Position numbers and translations under genes: made by a program. The notes below the pieces were generated by a model. That model saw only the letters and a program-made list of their open reading frames with translations. It was not told where the DNA came from and searched no databases. A DNA stretch of 64,000 bases from Phycisphaerae bacterium (GTDB lineage: Bacteria > Planctomycetota > Phycisphaerae > UBA1845 > Fen-1342), in assembly GCA_028279405.1 (NCBI GenBank), contig JANQNU010000020.1, positions 62,001 to 126,000 on the forward strand, given 5' to 3'. Positions 1 through 7,544 of the stretch are shown here, one piece after another; positions within the stretch are counted from its first letter, which is position 1, and every line of letters begins with the position of its first letter.

Positions 1-260
1 TCGTACGGCTGCGCGACGAGTACTCGCGCGAACAGCGCGATTCGGTCCTCGCGGGGCTCCGCGACAACGGCGTCGGCTGCAACAACTATTTCACGCCGAT
101 CCACTTGCAACCGTTCTACCAGGAACAGCACGGCTACAAACCCGGCGACTTCCCGATCACGGAAGCACTTTCCGCACGGACGATCGCGCTGCCGTTCCAC
201 AACCAGCTTACCGAGGCGGAAGTCGACCGCGCCGCCACCGTGTTCCGGTCGCTCTTGTAG
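1..260 (+). CDS. DegT/DnrJ/EryC1/StrS aminotransferase, C-terminal fragment
   Basis: The 5' end lies outside the window. About 85 residues remain, read in the frame that ends with TAG at 258-260. They include 'CNNYFTPIHLQPFYQ', an acidic 'GDFPITEAL' segment and 'TIALPFHNQLTEAEVDRAA', which is the usual end of sugar aminotransferases of the DegT/DnrJ/EryC1/StrS family. These PLP enzymes transfer an amino group to keto-sugars during synthesis of surface polysaccharides and O-antigen sugars. The catalytic lysine would lie upstream and cannot be checked. No terminator is evident; repeat-rich DNA follows. The family call is firm, but the sugar substrate is unknown. Confidence 0.85.
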   Translation, partial: VRLRDEYSREQRDSVLAGLRDNGVGCNNYFTPIHLQPFYQEQHGYKPGDFPITEALSARTIALPFHNQLTEAEVDRAATVFRSLL

Positions 261-594
261 AGAGCGCCCTTCGGAAGCACCCGCGATAGACCCGTCGCTT
301 GCGCTCCGGGCTCGTACAGACGTCCTTGACAATTCATCACGAGCCCCGAGCGCGAGCGAGTGGACCCGCCAGCGCTCGGCGATCTGACGCGCTGGGCATG
401 TTCTCGGACGCCCGCGGCCGGGTGGCACTGGTAGCTTGCTACCAGTGTACAGGGGGTGCTGTGGCCGAAACCGCTGCATCCACCGAACGCTTGATCAAAC
501 GCACGTTCGCAACACTGGCGGACAAGGGGGCATTGCCCCTCTGCGTTGCCAGTGCCATCCGGAGAATGAGCGTATTGCGGCGGCAGGCGGCGGT
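261..594. repeat. Intergenic region with three kinds of dispersed repeat
   Basis: No convincing gene is present between the two flanking stop codons. A copy of the GC-rich repeat (core CGCTTGCGCTCCGGGCTCG) lies at about 294-314 and an inverted copy at 340-360, so the two could pair. A perfect 22-bp palindrome sits at 426-447. A further element at about 487-556, beginning near CGCTTGATCAAAC and containing AACACTGGCGGAC, reappears inverted at 22626-22692. The same repeat types recur in the other large gaps of the window. Confidence 0.75.
426..447. repeat. Perfect 10+2+10 palindrome
   Basis: The arm CACTGGTAGC is followed by TT and then its exact complement GCTACCAGTG. It would form a 10-bp stem with almost no loop, so a cruciform or a protein-bound palindrome is as likely as an RNA hairpin. 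Decayed or variant relatives sharing the AGC(TT/AA)GCT centre occur near 10949, 17969, 22824 and 25074. There is no T-run, so it is not a typical terminator. Confidence 0.8.
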
Positions 595-1209
595 CTATCG
601 ATAGTCGATCCGAACGCTGAGCATTCCGCCGACATCGCGGAGTCGTTCCTCGTGCCGCAATGTGGTTTCGCCATCGAGGGCGCACGCATCGCCACCCTGG
701 CAGCCCGCGCTCGAGACCCGAATGAAGTACTCACCACCAACGATACCGTCTACGTACCCCGGCACGACGTTGTCGGCGCCGAGGACCGCCGCCGGATCGG
801 GCACCGGCTCGCCGGGCGCCCAACTGACCTCGTATTCAAGCGCGGGCGCGTCGGGATTGACGTATCGGACGGTGTACCGGATCGCGAGCGGATCGGTCGG
901 GAACGTGCCGAACAACACCGTGCTGGAGCCCAGAAAACGGGGATTCGCCTGCTCGACATCGTAACTCTTGACGCGCAGGTCCGTCACGTCGAAGAGCTTG
1001 GCGCCGATCGTATTGTCGGTGCCGTCGCCGTCGTTGTTGCTGTTGCCATTGGCGCCATCGGGAGCATCGCCGGTGCCATTGTCGGGCAATCCAAGGCCCG
1101 AGCCGCCACCGGCGTCGTTGCCAACCTCCATCATCGGGCAGCCACCGACTACGCTTATTCCCAGAGAAATCACCAACCAGCCCACGACCGTAGAGACGCG
1201 CTTGTTCAC
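595..1209 (-). CDS. Exported lipoprotein of unknown function
   Basis: This predicted protein has about 204 residues. It starts with a hydrophobic signal segment ending in 'VVGGC', a lipobox, so it is probably lipid-anchored after signal peptidase II cleavage. A low-complexity Gly/Asn/Asp linker ('GNGNSNNDGDG' type) follows, then a folded part with 'LRVKSYDVEQANPRFL' and 'EYEVSWAPGEPVPDP' that may be a small beta domain. I chose the GTG at 1209 because AGGAG lies 7 bases upstream; an in-frame ATG at 1236 would place that ribosome site inside the gene. No family was recognised. It is convergent with the DegT fragment and divergent from moaA. Confidence 0.75.
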   Translation of the reverse strand: MNKRVSTVVGWLVISLGISVVGGCPMMEVGNDAGGGSGLGLPDNGTGDAPDGANGNSNNDGDGTDNTIGAKLFDVTDLRVKSYDVEQANPRFLGSSTVLFGTFPTDPLAIRYTVRYVNPDAPALEYEVSWAPGEPVPDPAAVLGADNVVPGYVDGIVGGEYFIRVSSAGCQGGDACALDGETTLRHEERLRDVGGMLSVRIDYR

Positions 1210-1396
1210 GGAAATACTCCTGTTAAATGAGGTCATCTACAGTCCCTTACCGGTTGGCACCGCTTATTTGACAGAATCCGCGCCTCGCGCTCCGTGCGCG
1301 GGCGGATCCTGGCTGCCACCCGGGGCGCTTCCGACGTCTCCTGGGAATGAGCGCCGGGCATCGCAAGCAACTCGCCCGTTTCGTCACGACTTGGTC

Positions 1397-1402
1397 TATA
1401 AT
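1397..1402 (+). promoter_or_regulatory. TATAAT -10 box, possibly giving a leaderless moaA mRNA
   Basis: A perfect TATAAT lies 8 bases before the moaA ATG. Transcription would be expected to begin about 7 bases downstream, almost at the start codon. No Shine-Dalgarno sequence is visible before this ATG and no good -35 hexamer is seen. The same 8-base spacing occurs between TATGAT (32097-32102) and the GTG at 32111. Confidence 0.5.
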
Positions 1403-1410
1403 CTGCGGGT

Positions 1411-2493
1411 ATGAACGACCCCCAACGCAACTCCGATCCGATCTCCGCGCCGCGGGAGCTCGCGTTGCCGCTGCTACACAGCGCGGAGCGCTTGTCGGCG
1501 GAATCCACACCACTCGCAGAACAGGCGCTGGGGCCGCGTGACATCCGCTTCGTCGACACGTTGCGGATCAGCGTGACCGACCGCTGCAATTTCCGTTGCT
1601 TGTACTGCATGCCGGATGAGGAGCTGGATTGGCTCAGTCGTGACGAGTTACTTCGTTACGAGGAGATCGTCGCGATCGCTCGGACGGCGATCTCGCTCGG
1701 TGTCCGCGACTTCAAGATCACCGGCGGCGAGCCGCTGCTGCGGCGCGATCTCGAATCGCTGGTCCGTGAGCTCCGAGCGCTGGAGGGCACGCGTGAGATT
1801 TCGCTGACTTCGAATGGCATGATTCTGGACCGATTCGCCGACCCGTTAGCGAAGGCCGGGGTCGACCGCGTCACAGTCAGCCTTGATACGCTCGATCCCG
1901 CCAAGTTTCGCGCGATCACGCGTCGTGGCGACCTGGAGCAGGTCTGGGAGGGAATCCGTGCCGCGGAATCCGTCGGGCTTGGGCCGGTCAAGATCAATGT
2001 GGTCGCGATGCGGACGCAGAACCTGGAAGAGTTGGCGGAATTCGCGGCGCTGACCCGCGAATCGGAGCGGACGGTGCGATTCATCGAGTTCATGCCGCTG
2101 GCAGACTCGCAGCTCGACGAGCGGCAGGAGTTCGTGCCGTACACCGAAATCCGTACGCTAATTGAACGCGTCCACGGCCCGCTCGAACCCGCGCAGCGCG
2201 ACACGGGCAACGGACCAGCGAACGTCTTTCGGATTCCGGGCGCACCGGGTCGCATCGGGTTCATCCATGCCATGTCGCAACCATTTTGCGCCACCTGCAA
2301 TCGCCTCCGGCTGACCGCGGAGGGGCAGTTGCGAAGCTGCCTGTTCGACGGCGGCGAGGTGGAACTCAAGCCGTTGGTCCGCCCCCACGTGGATTCGGCG
2401 GCGCTACGCCAGGCGTTCGTGGATTGCGTCCGGCTCAAGCCCGACCAGCACCGTCACTACGGTACGCGCCAGATGAGCCAGATCGGCGGGTAG
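1411..2493 (+). CDS. moaA: GTP 3',8-cyclase MoaA (molybdenum cofactor synthesis)
   Basis: This 360-residue radical-SAM enzyme converts GTP to 3',8-cyclo-GTP, the first step of molybdopterin synthesis. The radical-SAM cluster motif is visible in 'TDRCNFRCLYCMPDEE' (CxxxCxxC), followed by 'ITGGEPLLRRDL'. The second, C-terminal cluster is in 'FCATCNRLRLTAEGQLRSCLF', and the protein ends in the conserved '...GTRQMSQIGG', whose Gly-Gly tail is typical of MoaA. About 45 residues precede the core, slightly more than in many homologues, so a later start is possible. No other moa gene is nearby. Confidence 0.96.
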   Translation: MNDPQRNSDPISAPRELALPLLHSAERLSAESTPLAEQALGPRDIRFVDTLRISVTDRCNFRCLYCMPDEELDWLSRDELLRYEEIVAIARTAISLGVRDFKITGGEPLLRRDLESLVRELRALEGTREISLTSNGMILDRFADPLAKAGVDRVTVSLDTLDPAKFRAITRRGDLEQVWEGIRAAESVGLGPVKINVVAMRTQNLEELAEFAALTRESERTVRFIEFMPLADSQLDERQEFVPYTEIRTLIERVHGPLEPAQRDTGNGPANVFRIPGAPGRIGFIHAMSQPFCATCNRLRLTAEGQLRSCLFDGGEVELKPLVRPHVDSAALRQAFVDCVRLKPDQHRHYGTRQMSQIGG

Positions 2494-2615
2494 CGACCTC
2501 CGGACCGGCCGGTCGTCTGGACCCGGTTTGCCCGATCGCGTACAGTTGGATGGACAGCTGTGCCGCCCGAATAATGCTAGCGGCTGACGGATTGGCCGGG
2601 CTCTTCGGGAATCCT

Positions 2616-4493
2616 ATGCCAGTGCCAATGCAGACGATCAAGCCGGCCATCCCACCTTCACTGGTCGCCGCACCTGACGACGCGGTTAGGCGCGACGGGC
2701 CCAGCGACTTCCGACTCGCCGACGCGGTGTCCGAGGAGCACGATGGGCTGCGCTGGATCATCCGTTCCGGATTCGAGCACGGATTGGCGACAGTGCCCGC
2801 GAGTGCATGGGCGGACCCCGCAGGCCAGGGCTGGAGCTTCGTCAAGAAGAATGGTCGACGCGAGGTCTGGCGGGCCGAAATCGACCAGCAGGTCTATTTC
2901 CTGAAGTATTACTTTCGCGGCGGCCTGGTGGACACGTTGCGGGCGCTGGTCGGTCACTCGTCGTGCCGGGCCGAATGGGACGGCGGCCGCTTTGCGCTGC
3001 GCCACGATATTCCGGCGGTAGAACCGGTCGCGTACACACGCGCCTTGCGCCGCGACGGACGCGCCTGCGAACTGCTGGTGACCGCATCGGTCGAACCGTG
3101 CTATCCGCTCAACCACTTCTGGCGACTGTTGCAGAGCGACGATGACCGCGCACGACGCAGCGCGGACACGGCGCATCTGATCGATCGTCTTGCCGAGTTG
3201 ATCGCGCGCGCTCACCAAGCCGGGTTCGAGCACACGGACATGCACGCGGAAAACATCCTCGTGCAGCCGATCGCACCGCGCACCTATCGCTGCGTGTTCG
3301 TCGACCTGCACAGTTCGCGACGCGATGTACGCGTCTGCGACCGGGCCGTCGTTCGCAACTTGGCGCAGCTCAACCAATGGTTTCGGAGGAACGGCTCCGT
3401 ATCGCTCCGGCTGCGTTTCCTGCGGGCCTACCTGCGCTGGCGCGGGGAGTTCGAGCACGAGTTTACGAATGCGCGGCCACTGGGACTTGGATTCGAGCAA
3501 CTGGTAGACGCGCTCAAGCGCGCCGCTGACACACACGCGCAGCAGCTCTGGGCACAACGGGATCGGCGGATCTTCCGTACCGGGCGCTATTTCGGTCGCG
3601 TCCGGCTCGCGAACGGTTGGCGGGGTCAGGTCTACTGCCGCAGCAAGCATGAGCAGTCCTTTTCGCCGCTTTCGGCGCGTCGCCTGGAACGCGACTGGTG
3701 GCGCCCGGCGCTCGCAACACTGCTTGGTCGGCTCGCCGCGGGGCAACTGAACCTCTGCAAGGACTCGCACTCGGCGATCGTCGCGCGCGAGACGCTCGCC
3801 CACTCTGAAGGCGATGTCACGGTCATCGTAAAGAAGCCGATCCCGCGCAACCTGCGACGACGGTTGGCGATGTGGCTTTCGCAATCGCGAAGCCGCCGCG
3901 GCTGGCGTACCGGCAACGCGCTGTTGCACCGCAATGTCGCAACAGCCCGGCCGTTGGCCCTGCTCGAGCGGCGCGTCGGTCCGTTCGCGCGCGAGAGTGT
4001 GCTGCTGACGGAGGTGGTGCCGGAGGCGGTCGACCTCGAAGCTCACCTTCGCGCGGAGTATCCGCGCCAGGCAAACCACGAGTGGGCTGGGTACAAGCGG
4101 ACCCTGGTCGAACGACTGACGACACAGCTGCGCGAACTCGAGCCGCGCCACTTTCGTCACCGCGATTGCAAGGCAGGGAACATTCTTGTTGTCGAGCAGC
4201 CGACCCTGCAGCTGTTGTGGATCGACATGGACGGGCTGCAACACCTTCGCCGACCACCGAGCGCGAATGAGGTCCGCGCCGCGTTCGTTCGGCTGCATGT
4301 CAGCCTACTGGACATCCCCGGCCTGACGCGGACCGACCGGGTTCGCTTCCTCAAGCGCTACTTCGCTCGCTTTGGCATGCCGGTCGATCGCTGGCGTAAC
4401 GAATGGCGCCGCGCCACACCGATGGTCATCGAGAAGTGCAATCGGCTCGAACGGCGCCGCGCGTGGAAACAAGCACGCTACGGGCGCACCTAG
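2616..4493 (+). CDS. Double kinase-fold protein (lipopolysaccharide-kinase/InaA-like)
   Basis: The protein has about 625 residues and carries two separate protein-kinase-like catalytic loops: 'HTDMHAENIL' near residue 206 followed by 'CVFVDLHSS', and 'HRDCKAGNIL' near residue 515 followed by 'LLWIDMDGL'. Both match the H-x-D-x(4)-N loop and metal-binding Asp of the Kdo/heptose kinase (WaaP, InaA, RIO-like) group. It is therefore probably a tandem fusion acting on lipopolysaccharide core sugars or a similar envelope substrate. The start is uncertain: in-frame ATGs lie at 2550, 2574, 2616 and 2628, and none has a strong ribosome site. It follows moaA by about 120 bases but is probably unrelated to it. 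Confidence 0.75.
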   Translation: MPVPMQTIKPAIPPSLVAAPDDAVRRDGPSDFRLADAVSEEHDGLRWIIRSGFEHGLATVPASAWADPAGQGWSFVKKNGRREVWRAEIDQQVYFLKYYFRGGLVDTLRALVGHSSCRAEWDGGRFALRHDIPAVEPVAYTRALRRDGRACELLVTASVEPCYPLNHFWRLLQSDDDRARRSADTAHLIDRLAELIARAHQAGFEHTDMHAENILVQPIAPRTYRCVFVDLHSSRRDVRVCDRAVVRNLAQLNQWFRRNGSVSLRLRFLRAYLRWRGEFEHEFTNARPLGLGFEQLVDALKRAADTHAQQLWAQRDRRIFRTGRYFGRVRLANGWRGQVYCRSKHEQSFSPLSARRLERDWWRPALATLLGRLAAGQLNLCKDSHSAIVARETLAHSEGDVTVIVKKPIPRNLRRRLAMWLSQSRSRRGWRTGNALLHRNVATARPLALLERRVGPFARESVLLTEVVPEAVDLEAHLRAEYPRQANHEWAGYKRTLVERLTTQLRELEPRHFRHRDCKAGNILVVEQPTLQLLWIDMDGLQHLRRPPSANEVRAAFVRLHVSLLDIPGLTRTDRVRFLKRYFARFGMPVDRWRNEWRRATPMVIEKCNRLERRRAWKQARYGRT

Positions 4494-4553
4494 CCGTTTC
4501 TCCGCCTAACCCCATTGCAACGTCACCCAAATCCGCCAAATGGCGCCCGACCA

Positions 4554-4583
4554 TTGAATCGGGGCTGCCGCAATCCGTATCAT
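4554..4583 (+). promoter_or_regulatory. Sigma70-type promoter for the dockerin protein gene
   Basis: TTGAAT (4554-4559) and TATCAT (4578-4583) are separated by 18 bases in the gap before the secreted protein gene. The ribosome site GGAGG is at 4646-4650, so the predicted leader is about 70 bases long. Confidence 0.55.
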
Positions 4584-4659
4584 GCAGTTGCGAAGTCAGG
4601 GTGTGCCGCAGGTTTCGCTCCTGCGGACTTAGTTACATAGCTCCTGGAGGGTGAATCAA

Positions 4660-5988
4660 ATGAGAGCGTTCCATGCCGCGGGCTTGTTGATCTTGCTTGC
4701 CCCCGTTACCGGTGCTGCCGCACAGAGCGACCTGGCGATCTTCGTGTTCGACCAGACGACGGACACGCTATTACGGATGGTCGACGGGAACGATGATGGT
4801 GACGCGCTGGACCCGGGAGAGACAACCGTGTTCTACAGTGACGCGCCAGGCGCGATGCTCGGGCTGGACAACAGCCAGGGACTCTTCGCCGTAAGCCAGT
4901 GGGAGATGCGCGCCACAGACAACTTCGCCCCGGACAACATCCTTTCGATCCTCGATGTCAACCAGGACGGCGACGGTCTGGACGTCGAAGACGAAGTGGT
5001 CGTGTGGCACGACGGCGCGCTGCCCGGTGGATTCACCCTGACCAACCCGGTATGTCTCAGCCCCGGCCCCGGGCCGGCATCTTACATGATCGACAACAAC
5101 ACGCTCGATCAGGACAATCCCGAAGCCGTCTATCGGCTGGAAGATCTTAACGACGATGGCGACGTCAACGACCCTGGTGAGGTAACGCTGTACTTTCAGC
5201 TCGCGCCCGTCGGCGTCAGCGCCGCGACCACGTTCGACATCGAATTCGACGCGGCCGGCGCCGGTTACGTCGTCGATATTACCGACCCCAACCAGATCGA
5301 ATCGATCGACCGCATCGCGCCCGACGCCAGCACGATCACCGAGTGGGTGGACAGCACGGACCTGCTGCTGCTCATCGGGCTGCTGATCGGCGGCGGATTC
5401 GAGCTCGACTACATCCCCGACACGGACGAACTGCTCATCAGCCTGGTCGACGGTGGTTCACGGACGCATATCGTCGCGCTGCGCGATAACGACGGCAGCG
5501 GCCGGATCGACGTCGCGAGCGAAGCGCGAATCCTCTGGGACGAGGCGGTGCAAGTCGACGGGATCAGTGTTGGTACGCCGCGCGATTTGTGCTACGTGCC
5601 GGCGGATGGGTCGATCGTATTCACCGAGGCACTCAACGATCAGGTCGTGCGGCTCTTCGACCGGAACAACGACGGCGACTACAACGACGCAAACGAGTCA
5701 ATGATCGTCTATGACTCCAAGATTGCGGAAGCGAACGGGCTCCCGCGCGCCCCCCTGATGCTGAGCTGCGCCGTCGCCGTGATCGCGCCCCGTCTGCCCG
5801 GCGACATGAATTGCGACGGAACCGTCTCGGTCGGCGACATCAACCCGTTCGTGCTGGCGCTGACGGATCCGGACGCATACGCCACGATGTTCCCGGATTG
5901 CGATATCCAGAACGGCGATTGCTCCGACGACGGGATGATCTCCGTCGGCGACATCAACTGCTTCGTCGCGCTCGTCACCGGCGGATGA
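4660..5988 (+). CDS. Secreted protein with calcium-loop motifs and C-terminal dockerin-like domain
   Basis: This protein of about 442 residues has a signal peptide ('LLILLAPVTGAAAQ'). Its body repeatedly shows DxNxDGDxxD loops, such as 'DGNDDGDALDPGE', 'DVNQDGDGLDVED', 'DLNDDGDVNDPGE' and 'DRNNDGDYNDANE', which resemble calcium-binding EF-hand loops spaced through a beta-propeller-like protein. Residues from about 381 form a two-part dockerin type I module ('GDMNCDGTVSVGDINPFV' and 'CSDDGMISVGDINCFV'). ATG 4660 is chosen because GGAGG at 4646-4650 is correctly spaced; a GTG at 4651 would abut it. The role is probably at the cell surface, but no ligand can be inferred. Confidence 0.8.
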   Translation: MRAFHAAGLLILLAPVTGAAAQSDLAIFVFDQTTDTLLRMVDGNDDGDALDPGETTVFYSDAPGAMLGLDNSQGLFAVSQWEMRATDNFAPDNILSILDVNQDGDGLDVEDEVVVWHDGALPGGFTLTNPVCLSPGPGPASYMIDNNTLDQDNPEAVYRLEDLNDDGDVNDPGEVTLYFQLAPVGVSAATTFDIEFDAAGAGYVVDITDPNQIESIDRIAPDASTITEWVDSTDLLLLIGLLIGGGFELDYIPDTDELLISLVDGGSRTHIVALRDNDGSGRIDVASEARILWDEAVQVDGISVGTPRDLCYVPADGSIVFTEALNDQVVRLFDRNNDGDYNDANESMIVYDSKIAEANGLPRAPLMLSCAVAVIAPRLPGDMNCDGTVSVGDINPFVLALTDPDAYATMFPDCDIQNGDCSDDGMISVGDINCFVALVTGG

Positions 5989-6002
5989 TGATCCAGCATC
6001 GT

Positions 6003-6029
6003 CGCCCCGTTCCATCCGGGTCCGGGGCG
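6003..6029. terminator. Weak hairpin between convergent genes
   Basis: CGCCCCG (6003-6009) is complementary to CGGGGCG (6023-6029) with a 13-base loop, within the 53-base gap between two convergent genes. No T-run follows on either strand, so it can only be proposed as a bidirectional transcript-end hairpin. Confidence 0.3.
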
Positions 6030-6041
6030 GCGCCGACTGCC

Positions 6042-7037
6042 CTACCAGCCCGGCGACCACATGTACATGAACTGGGGCGTGCCCGCGCTCCAAGGTGTAT
6101 CGATGTTGATCAGGTTCACTACCGGCTGCGGCGCCGCCGGGTGCGCGTAGACGTTCGGCCGATAGCCATGGGGTCGAGCGTACTGCACGACGCGCACCGC
6201 CGCGTCTCCGAGCCCTGCGCGCTGCTTGGCCGCGACGATCGCGTCCTGGACATCTCCGATCTCATCCACCAGGCCCACTTCCTTCGCCTCGCGCCCGAGG
6301 AAGACGCGGCCGTCAGCCAGGGCACGCACGCGCTCCTCGGACAGTCCGCTACGACCGGACGCTACGACGTCGACGAAGTCAGCGTACATCTCGTCGATGA
6401 TCCCCTGAAAATGCGCCCGTTCGGGCGCCCCCATTGCACGGAACGGCGAGCCGGCGTCCTTCATACCGCCGCTCTTGATCGTCTCCATGTGAATGCCGAT
6501 CCGCGCCAACCCGTCCGAGACGTTCGGCAGCATCATGACCACGCCGATCGACCCCGTGACCGTCGCCGGCATCGCGTAGATCGCGTCGCACGCGCACGCG
6601 AGGTAATACCCGCCGGAGGCTGCGAGATCGAGCATGGAAGCGACGACCGGCTTTTCCGTCTTTTCGCGGAATTTGCACAGCTCACGGTACATCAGATCGC
6701 TGGCCGTGACTGTCCCGCCCGGCGAGTTGATCCGCAGGACGACCGCCTTGACGCGCCGGTCCCGCGCCGCACGGTCGAGCTTTTCCTTGAAGAGCGAGAC
6801 CGGGTTCTCGCCACCCACGCCGACAAGCGAACGTTTGCGCTGGTTACTGATCATGCCGTCGACGTCGATGAGCGCGATCTTGTGCCCACTCCAGGCGTTT
6901 TCGGACACGACCACATGTTCTTCCAACTGCCGCGAAGCGGAAACGGGGGTGATCAGCAGCGACATCGGGGCGCACCCGACGAGCAAGAGCAGGGCTGGCG
7001 CGAACGCAAGCACTCGGGTGACGAATGAACGACGCAT
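6042..7037 (-). CDS. sppA: Signal peptide peptidase SppA-type serine protease, lipoprotein form
   Basis: The protein has about 331 residues and belongs to peptidase family S49, which degrades cleaved signal peptides in the membrane. The ClpP-like core shows 'VVLRINSPGGTVTASD', the nucleophile region 'LDLAASGGYYLACACD' (Ser about 141) and 'TIKSGGMKDAGSPFR'. The Lys of 'GMKD' falls 52 residues after the Ser, the spacing I recall for the Bacillus enzyme. The N terminus carries a lipobox ('LLLVGC', Cys 22) instead of a plain membrane anchor. ATG 7037 is preferred because AAGGAG lies 10 bases upstream; a further in-frame ATG at 7067 would be upstream of it. Confidence 0.88.
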   Translation of the reverse strand: MRRSFVTRVLAFAPALLLLVGCAPMSLLITPVSASRQLEEHVVVSENAWSGHKIALIDVDGMISNQRKRSLVGVGGENPVSLFKEKLDRAARDRRVKAVVLRINSPGGTVTASDLMYRELCKFREKTEKPVVASMLDLAASGGYYLACACDAIYAMPATVTGSIGVVMMLPNVSDGLARIGIHMETIKSGGMKDAGSPFRAMGAPERAHFQGIIDEMYADFVDVVASGRSGLSEERVRALADGRVFLGREAKEVGLVDEIGDVQDAIVAAKQRAGLGDAAVRVVQYARPHGYRPNVYAHPAAPQPVVNLINIDTPWSAGTPQFMYMWSPGW

Positions 7038-7101
7038 GTCGGCTATACTCCTTGATGCTCGGTACATGACCTAAACTGGCAGATTCCGGAACACGGGCGC
7101 G

Positions 7102-7485
7102 ATGATAACGATCTCGAATGCGGAGTTCGACCAGCTTGTCGACAATGTCTTACAACAGGTACCGGACGAGTATCGACAGTACCTGGAAAACGTCGTCGTC
7201 GAGGTGCACGATCGACCGTCACGCGCGCTGGATGCCTACGTTGAGGACGACGAGGCCCCCGAAGACTTGTTGGGGCTCTACATTGGCGTACCGCTTGAGG
7301 ACAAGCTGCCGACACTGGGCGAGCCGGGCGGGCCGGATCGAATCCTGCTGTTCCGTGAGAACCTGTGCGCGATGTGCACCACGCGCGCCGAGTTGATCGA
7401 CGAGATTCGCGTAACCCTGCTGCACGAGATCGGTCATTTTTTCGGGATGGACGAAGACCAGCTCGACGAACTAGGCTATGGATGA
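7102..7485 (+). CDS. Zincin-like metallopeptidase family protein
   Basis: This small acidic protein of 127 residues ends in 'LLHEIGHFFGMDEDQLDELGYG'. The HExxH motif with a downstream Asp/Glu-rich tail is that of the short bacterial zincin-like family (Pfam PF06262). The earlier 'LLGLYIGVPLEDK' and 'DRILLFRENLC' segments also fit it. Members are presumed zinc peptidases, but substrates are unknown. It lies divergent from sppA, with 64 bases between start codons. No signal peptide is seen, so a cytoplasmic location is likely. Confidence 0.82.
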   Translation: MITISNAEFDQLVDNVLQQVPDEYRQYLENVVVEVHDRPSRALDAYVEDDEAPEDLLGLYIGVPLEDKLPTLGEPGGPDRILLFRENLCAMCTTRAELIDEIRVTLLHEIGHFFGMDEDQLDELGYG

Positions 7486-7544
7486 TGGGCGCTGGCGCCC
7501 GTCGCGCGAATGGGGCCGTAACCGCTATCGAAAAGGAGCCGTTG

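Noticed and set aside
2286-2615. Open extension of the double-kinase frame into moaA
   Set aside because: It overlaps the conserved end of MoaA in another frame, with no ribosome site, and has arginine-rich low-complexity composition typical of a shadow frame.
2658-4298. 546-codon minus-strand frame opposite the double kinase
   Set aside because: The plus strand carries conserved kinase motifs; the antisense product is arginine-rich and shows no motif.
7365-7544. N-terminal extension of the squalene-cyclase-like protein
   Set aside because: It overlaps the zincin gene out of frame, and the signal peptide with AAAAGGAG marks the start at 7545.
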